Source of the DNA: Limnohabitans sp. | GTDB taxonomy: Bacteria; Pseudomonadota; Gammaproteobacteria; Burkholderiales; Burkholderiaceae_C | Assembly: GCA_024642215.1 (NCBI GenBank) | Contig: JAHEBO010000012.1 | Coordinates: 12,550 to 46,893 of the forward strand | Direction of reading: 5' to 3' | DNA: 34,344 bases | Part shown: positions 8,650-17,007 of the stretch, piece by piece | Layout: every line of letters starts with the position of its first letter | Position numbering within the stretch: position 1 is the first letter of the stretch | The notes under the pieces: model-generated | What the model saw: the letters and a program-made list of their open reading frames with translations, nothing else | What the model was told of the DNA's origin: nothing | Databases searched by the model: none | Translations under genes and position numbers: made by a program

Positions 8650-9083
8650 GGCCAGCAACGTCCTGTGTCGGCATTGTTGTTTGAACTGCTGGTTCGTTGC
8701 ACAGTGCCATCGGCGCGCATTTGCAAACGCATGACACGGCATGCCGTATCGCGTGATTGCAGGCCCTGGGCGGTGGCCTGCAATTCAAAACTTTGCGTGC
8801 TGGCCGTGTTGACGGTGAGTGTGTAGTTTCCGGCTGCAGAGGAATTTCCGAGCCAAGACAAATCGGCCAATGTGCTGGCGTATTGCGGGTGCAGGCCGCG
8901 CCACTGCAGTTGGCGAAGATGCAATTGCCCGAGTGCGTTGTGGGCATCTTGACGCCTGGTGTGTTGCCATTGTTGTTCAAAACTTGGGAGCGCAATGCCC
9001 ATCAAAATGGTCATTAGCGCCACGCTTAGCAAGGATTCAATGAGGGTGAATCCTTTGGTGTCACAGAAGATTGAGATGCGCAT
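8643..9083 (-). CDS. PilE-like type IV pilin, first gene of the minor-pilin cluster
   Basis: This 146-aa prepilin has a clear class IV leader: a 11-residue leader ending TKG, cleaved before FTLIESLLSVALM, with Glu16 at +5. The mature part has a PilE-like pattern (the helix runs into QQWQHTRRQDAHNALGQLHLRQLQW). Near the C-terminus it has two cysteines, in DTACRVMRLQMRADG and TGRCWPW, as in the disulfide-closed D-region of type IV pilins. The ATG at 9083 is used because it gives the canonical leader. It is divergent from the FimT-like gene, so 9084-9184 should contain both promoters; no convincing consensus is visible there. Confidence 0.82.
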   Translation of the reverse strand: MRISIFCDTKGFTLIESLLSVALMTILMGIALPSFEQQWQHTRRQDAHNALGQLHLRQLQWRGLHPQYASTLADLSWLGNSSAAGNYTLTVNTASTQSFELQATAQGLQSRDTACRVMRLQMRADGTVQRTSSSNNNADTGRCWPW

Positions 9084-9184
9084 GGCTGAAGCATGAGGCA
9101 ATGGCGTTTGTTCAAGCTTTCGTTGGCTTTCAGGCGTGAGCCGATGCAAGGGCAACGTGCATACGCACAACGCATGATTTGTTC

Positions 9185-9796
9185 ATGTCAATCCAGTCCA
9201 GCAACCGTGGCCATAGCCTTCTCGACACCTTGTTTGCGCTCTTCATTGTGGCCTTGTTGTGTGGCGTGGCTGCTTCAGCCATGACAGGCTTGCAAGCCAG
9301 CATTCACCTCCAAACTTCCGCAGAAGCCTTGCACAGCGCTGTACTGACCGCCAGAACACAAGCGCTTCGTTTGGAGAAGCGGGTCACGTTATGTGCCGCT
9401 GCGCCAATTGCAACCACAAGCCGCCAAGAGGCCCAGAGCAGCGAGACTGTGCGCTGTCATCTGCCCCAAGATGGCCCCTTCATCAACGTCTGGCGCCAAG
9501 GCTGGTTGCTATTTGAAGATGACAACAACAATGGTGTGTGGGATGTCGGGGAGGCGCGACTTGGTCAACAAGATCCCTTGCACGCCACACTTTCAGCCAG
9601 CGGCAATGCCACCGTTAACCACTTTGTGTCGTTTGGGGCCAGTGGCCGCAGTTTGGCTTTGAATGGGGCTTTTCAAGCGGGCACACTGACTGTTTGCAAA
9701 AGGCAATCTCAAAACACCTCGGGTTGGCATGTGGTGGTCAATGCCGTGGGTCGGCCACGCTTGGAGAAGGTTTTGATCGCTGACTGCCCTGGCTAA
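9185..9796 (+). CDS. fimT: FimT/GspH-like minor pilin with a GRxR motif
   Basis: This 203-aa protein starts MSIQSSNRG|HSLLDTLFALF. The cleavage glycine is present (Gly9), but +1 is His and +5 is Asp14 rather than Glu, an unusual conservative change. The helix is followed by the GspH/FimT segment with SAEALHSAVLTARTQALRLEKRVTLC. Near the end it carries GRPR (residues 189-192, bases 9749-9760). A GRxR motif near the C-terminus of FimT is known to bind DNA and support natural transformation in some gammaproteobacteria. A DNA-uptake role is therefore suggested, by inference. A TTG codon two codons earlier is possible, but the ATG at 9185 gives a normal leader. It is transcribed away from the other pilin genes and converges on nrdR. 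Confidence 0.82.
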   Translation: MSIQSSNRGHSLLDTLFALFIVALLCGVAASAMTGLQASIHLQTSAEALHSAVLTARTQALRLEKRVTLCAAAPIATTSRQEAQSSETVRCHLPQDGPFINVWRQGWLLFEDDNNNGVWDVGEARLGQQDPLHATLSASGNATVNHFVSFGASGRSLALNGAFQAGTLTVCKRQSQNTSGWHVVVNAVGRPRLEKVLIADCPG

Positions 9797-9828
9797 AGAC
9801 CTGTCAGTTCAATGATGGCATTTGAAAT

Positions 9829-10278
9829 CTATTTGCTCACTTCATCGACCAATAACTTGAAGTCGTCGATGTCTTCAAAGCTGCGGTACACGCTGGCAAA
9901 ACGAACATAGGCTACTTTGTCGAGTTTCTTCAGCTCGCGCATCACCAGCTCGCCAATTTTGTTGGACGCAATTTCTCGTTGCGCCAAGTTGAGTAATTTT
10001 TCTTCAATGCGCTCAATGGCCGAATCGACTTGCTCTGTGCTGACTGGGCGTTTGCGCAATGCCAGGTTCATGCTGGCGCGCAACTTGACGCGTTCGTACT
10101 CAATGCGACGACCGTCTTTCTTGACGATGGCTGGAAAAGTAACTTCTGGGCGTTCGTAGGTGGTAAAACGTTTTTCGCACGCCGCACATTGGCGGCGGCG
10201 GCGAATCAGGTCACCATCTTCCGCCAGCCGCGTCTCCACCACTTGGGTGTCGTTGTGGCTGCAGAAGGGGCACTTCAT
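9829..10278 (-). CDS. nrdR: NrdR, transcriptional repressor of ribonucleotide reductase genes
   Basis: NrdR senses ATP/dATP and represses nrd operons by binding NrdR boxes. The 149-aa protein has an N-terminal zinc ribbon (MKCPFC and [13 protein letters not shown], four cysteines) and the ATP-cone domain beginning around [13 protein letters not shown] and ending near [10 protein letters not shown]. The length is typical. Its start codon overlaps the glyA stop in an ATGA junction, so it is translated from the glyA transcript. It should therefore also lie downstream of the ZTP riboswitch. Confidence 0.97.
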   Translation of the reverse strand: MKCPFCSHNDTQVVETRLAEDGDLIRRRRQCAACEKRFTTYERPEVTFPAIVKKDGRRIEYERVKLRASMNLALRKRPVSTEQVDSAIERIEEKLLNLAQREIASNKIGELVMRELKKLDKVAYVRFASVYRSFEDIDDFKLLVDEVSK

Positions 10279-11519
10279 TTGTAAACAGGGAAACGTGCCG
10301 TCAAGGCGTTGACCTTGGCGCGAACGGCTTCAATGTTGGCAGCATCTGTGGGGTTGTCGAGCACGTCAGCAATAAGGTGGGCCGTGATGCGGGCTTCTTC
10401 GTCCTTGAAACCGCGAGTGGTCATGGCGGGTGTGCCGATGCGCACGCCGCTGGTGACCATGGGTTTCTCGGGGTCGTTGGGGATCGAGTTTTTGTTGATG
10501 GTCATGTGCGCTTGACCCAGTGCCGCTTCGGCCACTTTGCCGGTAATGCCTTTGGAGCGCAGATCGACCAACATCACGTGGCTTTGTGTACCGCCACTCA
10601 CAATGCGCAAGCCGCGTTGTGTGAGAACTTCAGCCACGATTTGGGCGTTCTTCACCACTTGTGCTTGGTAAGCCTTGAACTCAGGTGCCATGGCTTCTTT
10701 GAACGCAACCGCTTTGGCCGCAATCACGTGCATGAGGGGGCCGCCTTGCAAACCTGGGAAGATGGCGCTGTTGATGGCTTTTTCGTGCTCGGCCTTCATC
10801 AAGATGATGCCGCCGCGAGGGCCACGCAAGCTCTTGTGGGTGGTGGATGTGACCACATCGGCGTGGGGCACAGGGTTGGGGTACACACCTGCAGCAATGA
10901 GGCCGGCATAGTGCGCCATGTCGACCATGAAAATAGCGCCCACATCTTTGGCCACTTTGGCAAAGCGTGCAAAGTCAATGTGCAAGCTGTAGGCCGAAGC
11001 GCCGGCAATGATCAGCTTGGGTTTGGTTTCGTGCGCCTTCTTTTCCATGGCGTCGTAGTCGATGGCTTCGTTGGCATCGAGGCCGTAGCTCACCACGTTG
11101 AACCACTTGCCGCTCATGTTGAGGGGCATGCCGTGCGTGAGGTGGCCGCCTTCAGCCAAGCTCATGCCCATGATGGTGTCGCCGGGCTTCAAGAAAGCCA
11201 AGAACACAGCTTCGTTGGCGGAGGCGCCGCAATGGGGCTGCACGTTGGCAGCTTCAGCGCCAAAGATTTGTTTGATGCGGTCGATGGCCAATTGCTCGGC
11301 AATGTCGACGTATTCGCAGCCACCGTAATAGCGTTTGCCAGGATAGCCTTCGGCGTATTTGTTGGTGAGCTGCGAGCCTTGTGCGGCCATGACGGCGGGC
11401 GAAGCGTAGTTTTCGCTGGCGATCAGCTCGATGTGATGCTCTTGGCGGGCGTTTTCGGCTTGAATGGCCGCAAAAATTTCGGGATCGGTTTGTTCAATCA
11501 GAATGTTTCTTGAATACAT
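10275..11519 (-). CDS. glyA: GlyA, serine hydroxymethyltransferase
   Basis: GlyA converts serine and tetrahydrofolate to glycine and methylene-THF, the main source of one-carbon units. The 414-aa sequence aligns in pattern with bacterial SHMT, with [13 protein letters not shown] near the N-terminus. The PLP lysine is K229 in [13 protein letters not shown]. The ATG at 11519 has a GAAGG ribosome-binding site about 8 nt upstream. The 250-nt leader holds a ZTP riboswitch, linking expression to folate/one-carbon shortage. nrdR follows with a 4-nt overlap. Confidence 0.98.
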   Translation of the reverse strand: MYSRNILIEQTDPEIFAAIQAENARQEHHIELIASENYASPAVMAAQGSQLTNKYAEGYPGKRYYGGCEYVDIAEQLAIDRIKQIFGAEAANVQPHCGASANEAVFLAFLKPGDTIMGMSLAEGGHLTHGMPLNMSGKWFNVVSYGLDANEAIDYDAMEKKAHETKPKLIIAGASAYSLHIDFARFAKVAKDVGAIFMVDMAHYAGLIAAGVYPNPVPHADVVTSTTHKSLRGPRGGIILMKAEHEKAINSAIFPGLQGGPLMHVIAAKAVAFKEAMAPEFKAYQAQVVKNAQIVAEVLTQRGLRIVSGGTQSHVMLVDLRSKGITGKVAEAALGQAHMTINKNSIPNDPEKPMVTSGVRIGTPAMTTRGFKDEEARITAHLIADVLDNPTDAANIEAVRAKVNALTARFPVYK

Positions 11520-11553
11520 GGCAGGCCTTCAATTGATGGTTCCTTGCGACAGC

Positions 11554-11568
11554 GGGGACAAAAACCCC
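11554..11568 (-). promoter_or_regulatory. Short hairpin between the ZTP aptamer and glyA
   Basis: On the transcribed strand, GGGG and CCCC flank a U-rich heptanucleotide loop. It lies between the aptamer and the glyA ribosome-binding site, so it may belong to the expression platform. No U-tract follows it, so a classical terminator is not supported, and a translational mechanism is possible. The role is inferred only from position. Confidence 0.35.
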
Positions 11569-11582
11569 AACATGGCACGGGC

Positions 11583-11737
11583 TGCCCAGGCGAACGGCTG
11601 AAACCTTGAGCCCAAACACCTGCGCAAGGTGCACGCTCCCCAGTGGTTGTGAAAAGAATCAAGCCTTTCCGTGTCCACGTCAGAGGCTGGTTGCTTTCAA
11701 AGCAAACCCAGTCTCCTATCGCCAGTTGCGTACCCCT
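11583..11737 (-). ncRNA. ZTP (pfl) riboswitch in the glyA leader
   Basis: On the minus strand the leader contains, in order, the hallmarks of the pfl/ZTP aptamer. They are a 5' P1 arm GUACGC (11733-11728) followed by AACUGGCG, a strong internal hairpin ending in CAACCAG, the conserved AACCACUGGGGAG, and the 3' P1 arm GCGUGC (11636-11631). After a linker comes the second domain with CGCCUGGGCA (11592-11583). The two P1 arms are complementary over six pairs (one G-U). These conserved blocks match what I know of the family, which binds ZTP/ZMP and commonly precedes glyA, purH and folate genes. It starts just after the upstream transglycosylase gene and ends about 63 nt before the glyA start. Confidence 0.88.
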
Positions 11738-11769
11738 ACAGTGTAGCCCAGGTGAAGACACCTGGCGGC

Positions 11770-12558
11770 TCATTTGACGGTTTTTGAATTGCGGAATTTG
11801 GCTGTTGGCGCCGGCTTGGGCAGGGCCTCCTTGAGGCGATTTTGCTCAGCCAGCACGCGTGCGATGTAGTCAGATTCAAGCGCTACAGACTCTTCGCCAG
11901 CTTTGTACAAGCGCAAACCTTCCGCCATGCCGCCGGTTTGGTCGATGCATTCTTTCAAAATTTTGACGCCAATCCGCAAATTGGTTTTGGGGTCAAAAAT
12001 GGCCATCGGGCCCCCATAAGGTTCGAACTGTTCTGAGTGGGTGTCTGGGAGCACCTGCATCAAACCTTTGGCGCCTGTGGGGCTGTTGGCAAAGGGGTTG
12101 TAATTGGATTCAACCCCGATCACTGCCAGTATCAGGGTGGGGTCTAGGGCGGCACGGTTGGCCAAATCATAGACTTCCAAAACCAATGCATTGAGCGGTT
12201 CCGGCGCAATGCGGTATTTGCTTTTGATGGCTTGCACCAGGGCCAGCTGATCGTCGTTCAGTTCGGTGGATTGGGCTGCCAAACTGCGCAGCAATACTTG
12301 CTGACGTTCATCTTCTGCATCCGAGATGTGAAGGCGCGTGTAGAGCCAACCCTGTATGCTTTGAATGGTTTGCGTTCTGATTTCTGGCCGCGCCAAAGCC
12401 AACATGCTGATCAGAACAGCCAGCAGACCCAAGAGGGCAAAGCTGTGGTGCGAAATGTTCACAAAGCCACGCGCAATGTCACCCACAAACGTCTTCAGTC
12501 CGCGCCAAAAGCGGCCTGTCCAAAGGCTGGCAGATTCCTGAAAAGTGAGTGAGTTCAA
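11770..12558 (-). CDS. Membrane-anchored lytic transglycosylase (SLT domain)
   Basis: This 262-aa protein is predicted to cleave peptidoglycan glycan strands. It has a cytoplasmic N-terminus of about 40 residues, one membrane helix (about 40-57) and a periplasmic SLT domain from about 135. The catalytic glutamate is E150 in GVESNYNPFANS, followed by SPTGAKGLMQVLP, the signature of the soluble-lytic-transglycosylase family. The later AYNAG-type motif is altered to LYKAGEES. The single-helix anchor and small size differ from Slt70. The product is likely a housekeeping or cell-wall remodelling enzyme; the specific family member cannot be named. The glyA riboswitch region begins immediately after its stop. 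Confidence 0.88.
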   Translation of the reverse strand: MNSLTFQESASLWTGRFWRGLKTFVGDIARGFVNISHHSFALLGLLAVLISMLALARPEIRTQTIQSIQGWLYTRLHISDAEDERQQVLLRSLAAQSTELNDDQLALVQAIKSKYRIAPEPLNALVLEVYDLANRAALDPTLILAVIGVESNYNPFANSPTGAKGLMQVLPDTHSEQFEPYGGPMAIFDPKTNLRIGVKILKECIDQTGGMAEGLRLYKAGEESVALESDYIARVLAEQNRLKEALPKPAPTAKFRNSKTVK

Positions 12559-12586
12559 GGGGAGGGCAAGAGTGGCGGAACTGCGA

Positions 12587-12592
12587 ATTATA
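12587..12592 (-). promoter_or_regulatory. Candidate -10 box for the lytic transglycosylase gene
   Basis: The divergent intergenic region 12559-12678 is AT rich. On the minus strand it contains a perfect TATAAT directly after a run of T. No good -35 box is visible at 16-18 nt, so the call rests on the -10 and on position (29 nt upstream of the ATG). No equally good plus-strand promoter for the DUF349 gene was found in the same interval. Confidence 0.35.
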
Positions 12593-12678
12593 AAAAAAAT
12601 CGAAAATAGATGCTTTTGGCATATTGCGCGAAGCCTTCCTCGGTGAAAATAGCTTCTTTATCTTTTTGTGTTCTGACT

Positions 12679-15600
12679 GTGACTCATTCCTCCCCCAAGA
12701 CCCCCGATGTTCAAGCACTTGACTCCTTGACTGGCGGCGCTTTTGCCGCACAAACATCCGGCGAGCGTGCAGCCAAGTTGCGCGATTGGTTGTTGACTGA
12801 GCCTTCGCAAGAAGATTTGCAGCACGTCTACAAAGAGCTTTCCACGCGCGATAAAGGGGCGGCCAAAGTTTTGCGCGAAAAGTTGGACGAACTCAAGCGC
12901 TCACAGGGTCAAGATGTATTGGCCTCTGAATGGGCCGAGCGCGCCAATGCCATGCTGAATGCCAGTCGCTTGAACATTGCCGATGCCATGGCCTGGCAAC
13001 GAGATGCTGCCAAAGCCGGCGCACCTTTGTCTCGCGAGCCATTGGCCAGTTTGAAAACGCAATTGGCCGAAAAAATCAAAGCGGTTGAAGACTTGCAACA
13101 TCAAATGATGGTGCAACGCGAAACAGCCGTGTTGTTGGCGCAGCGAATTGAAGTGTTGTCGACCAAAAGCTTGAAAGAGGCCGATGCAGCCAATGAAGTC
13201 TTGCAGGCCGATGTGGCCAATTGGCAGCAGCAAGCCAATGCCTTGACAGAAGATGCGGCATGGCAAAGTGTTGATTTGAAATTTCCACCCCAGTTGGAAG
13301 CGTCACGCCATCAACTCAGCAGTGTGTGGGAAGCGTTTGAAGGTGCCTTGTTTCAAGGCAAAGCAGCGCGCGATGATGCCAACGAGCCCTTGCCATCCGT
13401 GCCTGTTTGGGCCGAAGAAATTCGTGTTGCGCGCGGGGGGCAGCCTGCCGCATTGTCATCGACCCCCCCAGAAGCCACGCATGACGGTGCGAGTGAAGTC
13501 GCGCATGCTGGCGCCGACAAGGTGTCAGCCGAAGCCAAGCCTGCAAAAACACCCAAAGTCAGCAACACCAAAATGGACCCTGCGCAACGCTTGGCCATGC
13601 GCGAAGCAGCCAATCAAGTGGTCACAGGGGCGCTGACATTGTTGGCTGCCGAAGCCAATGAAGCCAATTTATTGGCCTTGCGTCAAACACTCAAGGACCA
13701 CGGCCGCAACATGGACACCAACATGGACGCCAAAGTTCATGAGGCCCTCATTGCCGCGGGCGATGCCGCAGGCTGGCAACGTTATGTGGCCGACCAGTCG
13801 CGCTTGGCGTTGGTCTTGAAAGCCGAAGCCCTGTTTAAAAAGGTGCCAGTTAAATCAGATGACATGCCTGCGCAAGCCGCTGAGGTGCAGGAAGTTGAAG
13901 CTGCGGATGCGGCTGCTCAAGCAGATGCAGAGCTTGTTGTCGCAGTCGTCACCGAGCCAAACCCAGCGTCATCTGAACACGCAGAAGTTGCAAAAGCAGA
14001 AGTTGTCTCAACAGAAAAAACCGCTCCCGCTGCACCCAAAGAAGTGTTCCACCTCGAGCCCGTGTTGGGTGGCCGCAAGATGCAGGAAGCCTTGCGTCAG
14101 TTGCGCGAGGAGTGGAAGCAAGCCGATCAAGGCGGTTTGCCCAACCATGCGTTGTGGAAGCGTTTTGATGCGGCTTGCAACAACGCGTACAAAGTGGTTC
14201 AGACTTGGTTGGACAAAATCAAACACGAGGCCACAGAGCACCGTGCACAACGTTTGGCCCTCATTGAAGAGCTTAAAACTTGGGGCGAAGCCAATGCGCA
14301 AAATGCCGATTGGCGTGCCCACTTGCGCGCCTTGCATCAGTTTGGCGATCGCTGGCGCAATGCCGGTCACTTGAGTGAAAAAGCCTTTGCAGAATTGCAA
14401 CCTTTGTGGAAGCAGGCTTTGCATGCGGTCGCCGCACCTTTAGAGGCTGCTCAAAAGGCCAGTACCGCGCGCCGCCAAGCCCTGATTGCAGAAGCTGAAC
14501 AGCTGGGCGCAGCCCCCCTGTTGCGCGTGGATGCTGTCAAGGCACTGCAGCACAGTTGGCAAACCGAGGCGCAAAGCGTGCCAATGGACCGCCGCATTGA
14601 GCAAAAAATGTGGGAAGCTTTTCGCAAGCCTTTGGACGAAGCTTTTAGTCGCAAAACCAGTGCCCGTGAACATACTTCTTCTGCCCCAATGTCTGCTCAC
14701 GACCGTTTGGTGCTGGATGCCTCTAACGCATTGAAGTTGGCCAATGCTTCTGGCGATGTGCAGAAAATCAAGGCAGCCATGGCCGCTTTGGATGCGGCCA
14801 TCAAAGGTCAGGCCCAGGCAATTGCAGCCGAATCTGTGGTGGCAACTGAAGCTGCGGCGGATGCCGCGCCCGCACCCACCCCCGCTTCTGGCGATGCATC
14901 TGCCGACGCAGATTCCAGCGCACATGCCGACGCAGATGCCGACGCAGATGCCACCCTGCAAGATGGCCTTGCAGAAGAAGCTGCACCCGCCAAGCCCGCA
15001 GAAGCGCCCAAACCCGCACGTCCTTTGGTGGCCATGCGAGGTGATGACCGTCCAGGTCAAAAGAAATCTGTGCCTGCACCGGCTGGCCGTCCCGGCGATC
15101 GTCGCGATGGCAAAGGCGGTCCTCGTGGCGACAAACCTGGCTTTGGTGACAAAGCGGGTGGCCGCTTTGACCGAGGTGACCGTGCCGACAGAGGCGATCG
15201 TTTTGAACGCCAAGACCGGGGTCCCCGCCTCAGCGATACCGCCTTCCGCGCACAGCGCGATGCCAAAGAGCATGCCGAAATGGCGTTGCGCAAATTGGCC
15301 GCGCAAGCCCATGGCGAATCATTGACCAACTTGTTGGCGGCTTGGGAAAAGCGTCAAGCCGACATGGTGCCAGCCGCACAAGAACTGGGTCGCAATGTCA
15401 ATGCGCCTGCGCGTGCCGCGTGGTCGCAAGCGGTCGCTCAAGCACCCAAAGATTCTGCAGGTGAAGCCATCTTGCGTTTGGAAATGGCCGCTGAAGTGCC
15501 GACACCTGCCGAAAATTTGAACGAGCGTCGCGCTTTGCAATTGCAGTTGCTCACACGCAAAAATCAACCCGGTCCGCAAGAGACATGGGCCTTGGATGTC

Positions 15601-15681
15601 ACGGCTGTTTTGTCTTCAGCGCACGATGCCAAAGTTGCACGTCGTTTGCAAAACGCTTTGAAGAATTTGTTGCGCAGTTAA
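12679..15681 (+). CDS. DUF349 domain protein, large low-complexity form
   Basis: This 1000-aa protein has at least two DUF349 units, around residues 461-515 (with EEWKQADQGGLPNHALWKRFD) and 614-658 (HSWQTEAQSVPMDRRIEQKMW), within a largely helical, Ala/Gln-rich sequence. A disordered part follows: an Ala/Pro/Asp region (about 714-781) with Asp-Ala tandem repeats, then an Arg/Gly/Asp region (about 804-848) with repeated RGDR-like units typical of RNA-binding or condensate-forming tails, then another helical part. The DUF349 function is not established. The GTG at 12679 is chosen because sequence upstream of it looks unrelated to coding and contains several Cys; an ATG at 12610 is in frame. No signal peptide is seen, so it is cytoplasmic. 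Its stop overlaps that of lpxH. Confidence 0.8.
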   Translation: MTHSSPKTPDVQALDSLTGGAFAAQTSGERAAKLRDWLLTEPSQEDLQHVYKELSTRDKGAAKVLREKLDELKRSQGQDVLASEWAERANAMLNASRLNIADAMAWQRDAAKAGAPLSREPLASLKTQLAEKIKAVEDLQHQMMVQRETAVLLAQRIEVLSTKSLKEADAANEVLQADVANWQQQANALTEDAAWQSVDLKFPPQLEASRHQLSSVWEAFEGALFQGKAARDDANEPLPSVPVWAEEIRVARGGQPAALSSTPPEATHDGASEVAHAGADKVSAEAKPAKTPKVSNTKMDPAQRLAMREAANQVVTGALTLLAAEANEANLLALRQTLKDHGRNMDTNMDAKVHEALIAAGDAAGWQRYVADQSRLALVLKAEALFKKVPVKSDDMPAQAAEVQEVEAADAAAQADAELVVAVVTEPNPASSEHAEVAKAEVVSTEKTAPAAPKEVFHLEPVLGGRKMQEALRQLREEWKQADQGGLPNHALWKRFDAACNNAYKVVQTWLDKIKHEATEHRAQRLALIEELKTWGEANAQNADWRAHLRALHQFGDRWRNAGHLSEKAFAELQPLWKQALHAVAAPLEAAQKASTARRQALIAEAEQLGAAPLLRVDAVKALQHSWQTEAQSVPMDRRIEQKMWEAFRKPLDEAFSRKTSAREHTSSAPMSAHDRLVLDASNALKLANASGDVQKIKAAMAALDAAIKGQAQAIAAESVVATEAAADAAPAPTPASGDASADADSSAHADADADADATLQDGLAEEAAPAKPAEAPKPARPLVAMRGDDRPGQKKSVPAPAGRPGDRRDGKGGPRGDKPGFGDKAGGRFDRGDRADRGDRFERQDRGPRLSDTAFRAQRDAKEHAEMALRKLAAQAHGESLTNLLAAWEKRQADMVPAAQELGRNVNAPARAAWSQAVAQAPKDSAGEAILRLEMAAEVPTPAENLNERRALQLQLLTRKNQPGPQETWALDVTAVLSSAHDAKVARRLQNALKNLLRS
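14902..14949 (+). repeat. 12-bp tandem repeat encoding Ala-Asp units
   Basis: Three copies of GCCGACGCAGAT occur at 14902-14913, 14926-14937 and 14938-14949, the last two directly adjacent and in frame within the DUF349 gene. They encode repeated Ala-Asp. Slippage would add or remove four residues without a frameshift, so this is a likely length-polymorphic site between strains. Confidence 0.75.
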
Positions 15682-16475
15682 AGCGGCGCATCGTCCAACA
15701 GGTTGATGCGTTCAACCTGACCGTCTGCATGCCAACGCAAAACCTCCGCACGAGGTTTTGTGCTTTGGACATCCCAATCGCTGAGCACTCGGCGTTGCAA
15801 GTTCGAAGCCATCGATAAAACATGATCGGCAGGACGATGCGTATGTCCGTGCAATAAACATGTGCTGTGAGATTGTTCTAAAGCGGCAATGGCCCAATCT
15901 TCATCGACATCGGCATACACAGATGCTGGATCGTTTTTGTGCTGTTGGCTTTGTGCGCGCAATTGACGTGCAATGTCTTCACGTTCTCCCAAGGGTTTGG
16001 CCAAGAACTTGTGTTGCCAATCTGCTTGTCGCACCATGCTTCGAAAAGCTTGGTAGTCGGTGTCATCTAAGCAGCCTTCGTCGCCATGCGAGAGCAGCCA
16101 GTGTTGCGATGCAAACTGCAGCACAGTGGGGTCTTGCAAATTGTGAACGCCACAAGACTTCAAAAAATCCAAGCCCACCAAAAAATCACGATTGCCACGC
16201 ATGAAGCCCACATGGCGCTTTGAGGCGCAGTCTTTTAAAACAGCAGCACATTGCTGCAGAAAACGGTGCTGTGGGGCTGCGTCATCGCCCACCCAGACTT
16301 CAAACAAATCGCCCAACACAAACACCGCATCGGCTGTGGTGCTTTGCATGTAGCGTTGCCACACTTGGAATGTGGCCAGGTCTTTGTCCTGCAAATGCAG
16401 GTCTGAAATGAAATCAACCGTGCGCCAGTGTTCAGGTGCTTCAAACACCTGAAACGGCAACACGGTTGCGGTCAT
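15678..16475 (-). CDS. lpxH: LpxH, UDP-2,3-diacylglucosamine diphosphatase
   Basis: LpxH hydrolyses UDP-2,3-diacylglucosamine to lipid X in lipid A synthesis, at the inner-membrane surface. The 265-aa protein shows the calcineurin-type metallophosphoesterase motifs: DLH (D25, H27), GDLFEVWVGDD (D56), GNRDF (N95), SHGDEGC and GHTHRP. The length is typical for LpxH. It is the last gene of the TPR-ppiA-ppiB-lpxH group. Its stop and that of the convergent DUF349 gene share the palindrome TTAA at 15678-15681, leaving no intergenic space. Confidence 0.95.
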   Translation of the reverse strand: MTATVLPFQVFEAPEHWRTVDFISDLHLQDKDLATFQVWQRYMQSTTADAVFVLGDLFEVWVGDDAAPQHRFLQQCAAVLKDCASKRHVGFMRGNRDFLVGLDFLKSCGVHNLQDPTVLQFASQHWLLSHGDEGCLDDTDYQAFRSMVRQADWQHKFLAKPLGEREDIARQLRAQSQQHKNDPASVYADVDEDWAIAALEQSHSTCLLHGHTHRPADHVLSMASNLQRRVLSDWDVQSTKPRAEVLRWHADGQVERINLLDDAPL

Positions 16476-16496
16476 GAAAAAAAGAAGAGGCGGAAA

Positions 16497-17003
16497 TTAA
16501 ATCGCCACAGCCTTTTCAATGATCACGGCTTCTTTTGGCACATCGTCATGGAAGCCATTGCGACCTGTTTTGACACCTTCGATGGCATCCACAATCTCGG
16601 TACCCGACACAACATGACCAAACACGGCATAGCCCCAGCCTTGCAAAGAAGGTGCGGTGTGGTTCAAGAATTCATTGTCAGCCGTGTTGATGAAGAACTG
16701 AGCCGTGGCAGAGTGGGGCGCTTGCGTGCGCGCCATGGCCAAGGTGTATTTTTTATTTTTCAAACCGTTGTTGGCTTCATTTTGAATGGCTGCATCGGAA
16801 TGCTTTTGTTCCATGTTGGGTTCAAAGCCACCGCCTTGAACCATGAAGTTGGGAATGACGCGGTGAAAAATGGTGTTGTTGTAATGACCTTTGTTCACGT
16901 AGTGCAAAAAGTTCTCTGTGCTCAAAGGCGCTTTTTCGGCGTCGAGTTCGATGAGGATGACGCCTTTGCCGGCGATGTGGAGTTCTACTTGAGGATTGCT
17001 CAT
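16497..17003 (-). CDS. ppiB: PpiB-type cytoplasmic peptidyl-prolyl cis-trans isomerase
   Basis: This 168-aa cyclophilin has no signal peptide. Key motifs are [15 protein letters not shown] (containing the catalytic Arg), the segment [13 protein letters not shown] and [17 protein letters not shown]. It accelerates proline isomerisation during folding. It follows ppiA after a 4-nt gap. The two genes are clearly paralogous, sharing near-identical stretches around the active site, so a local duplication followed by gain or loss of the export signal is likely. The insertion present in ppiA between FLDP and TVFG is absent here. Confidence 0.95.
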   Translation of the reverse strand: MSNPQVELHIAGKGVILIELDAEKAPLSTENFLHYVNKGHYNNTIFHRVIPNFMVQGGGFEPNMEQKHSDAAIQNEANNGLKNKKYTLAMARTQAPHSATAQFFINTADNEFLNHTAPSLQGWGYAVFGHVVSGTEIVDAIEGVKTGRNGFHDDVPKEAVIIEKAVAI

Positions 17004-17007
17004 GTTG

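Noticed and set aside
10377..11513. Long plus-strand open frame opposite glyA
   Set aside because: An antisense shadow of a well-conserved gene caused by codon bias; the product is His/Gly/Val-rich and unlike any family.
11498..11773. Minus-strand open frame of 91 codons between glyA and the transglycosylase gene
   Set aside because: It overlaps the ZTP riboswitch and glyA start, has no recognisable protein features, and the RNA structure explains the conservation-like pattern.
11988..11996. TTGGGGTCA inside the lytic transglycosylase gene as another repeat copy
   Set aside because: Only a short piece of the core matches and the flanks (AATTA, TTAAT) are absent; it encodes part of the protein.
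14440..15312. Minus-strand open frame opposite the DUF349 gene
   Set aside because: It mirrors repetitive codons of the sense strand and has no start context or family resemblance.
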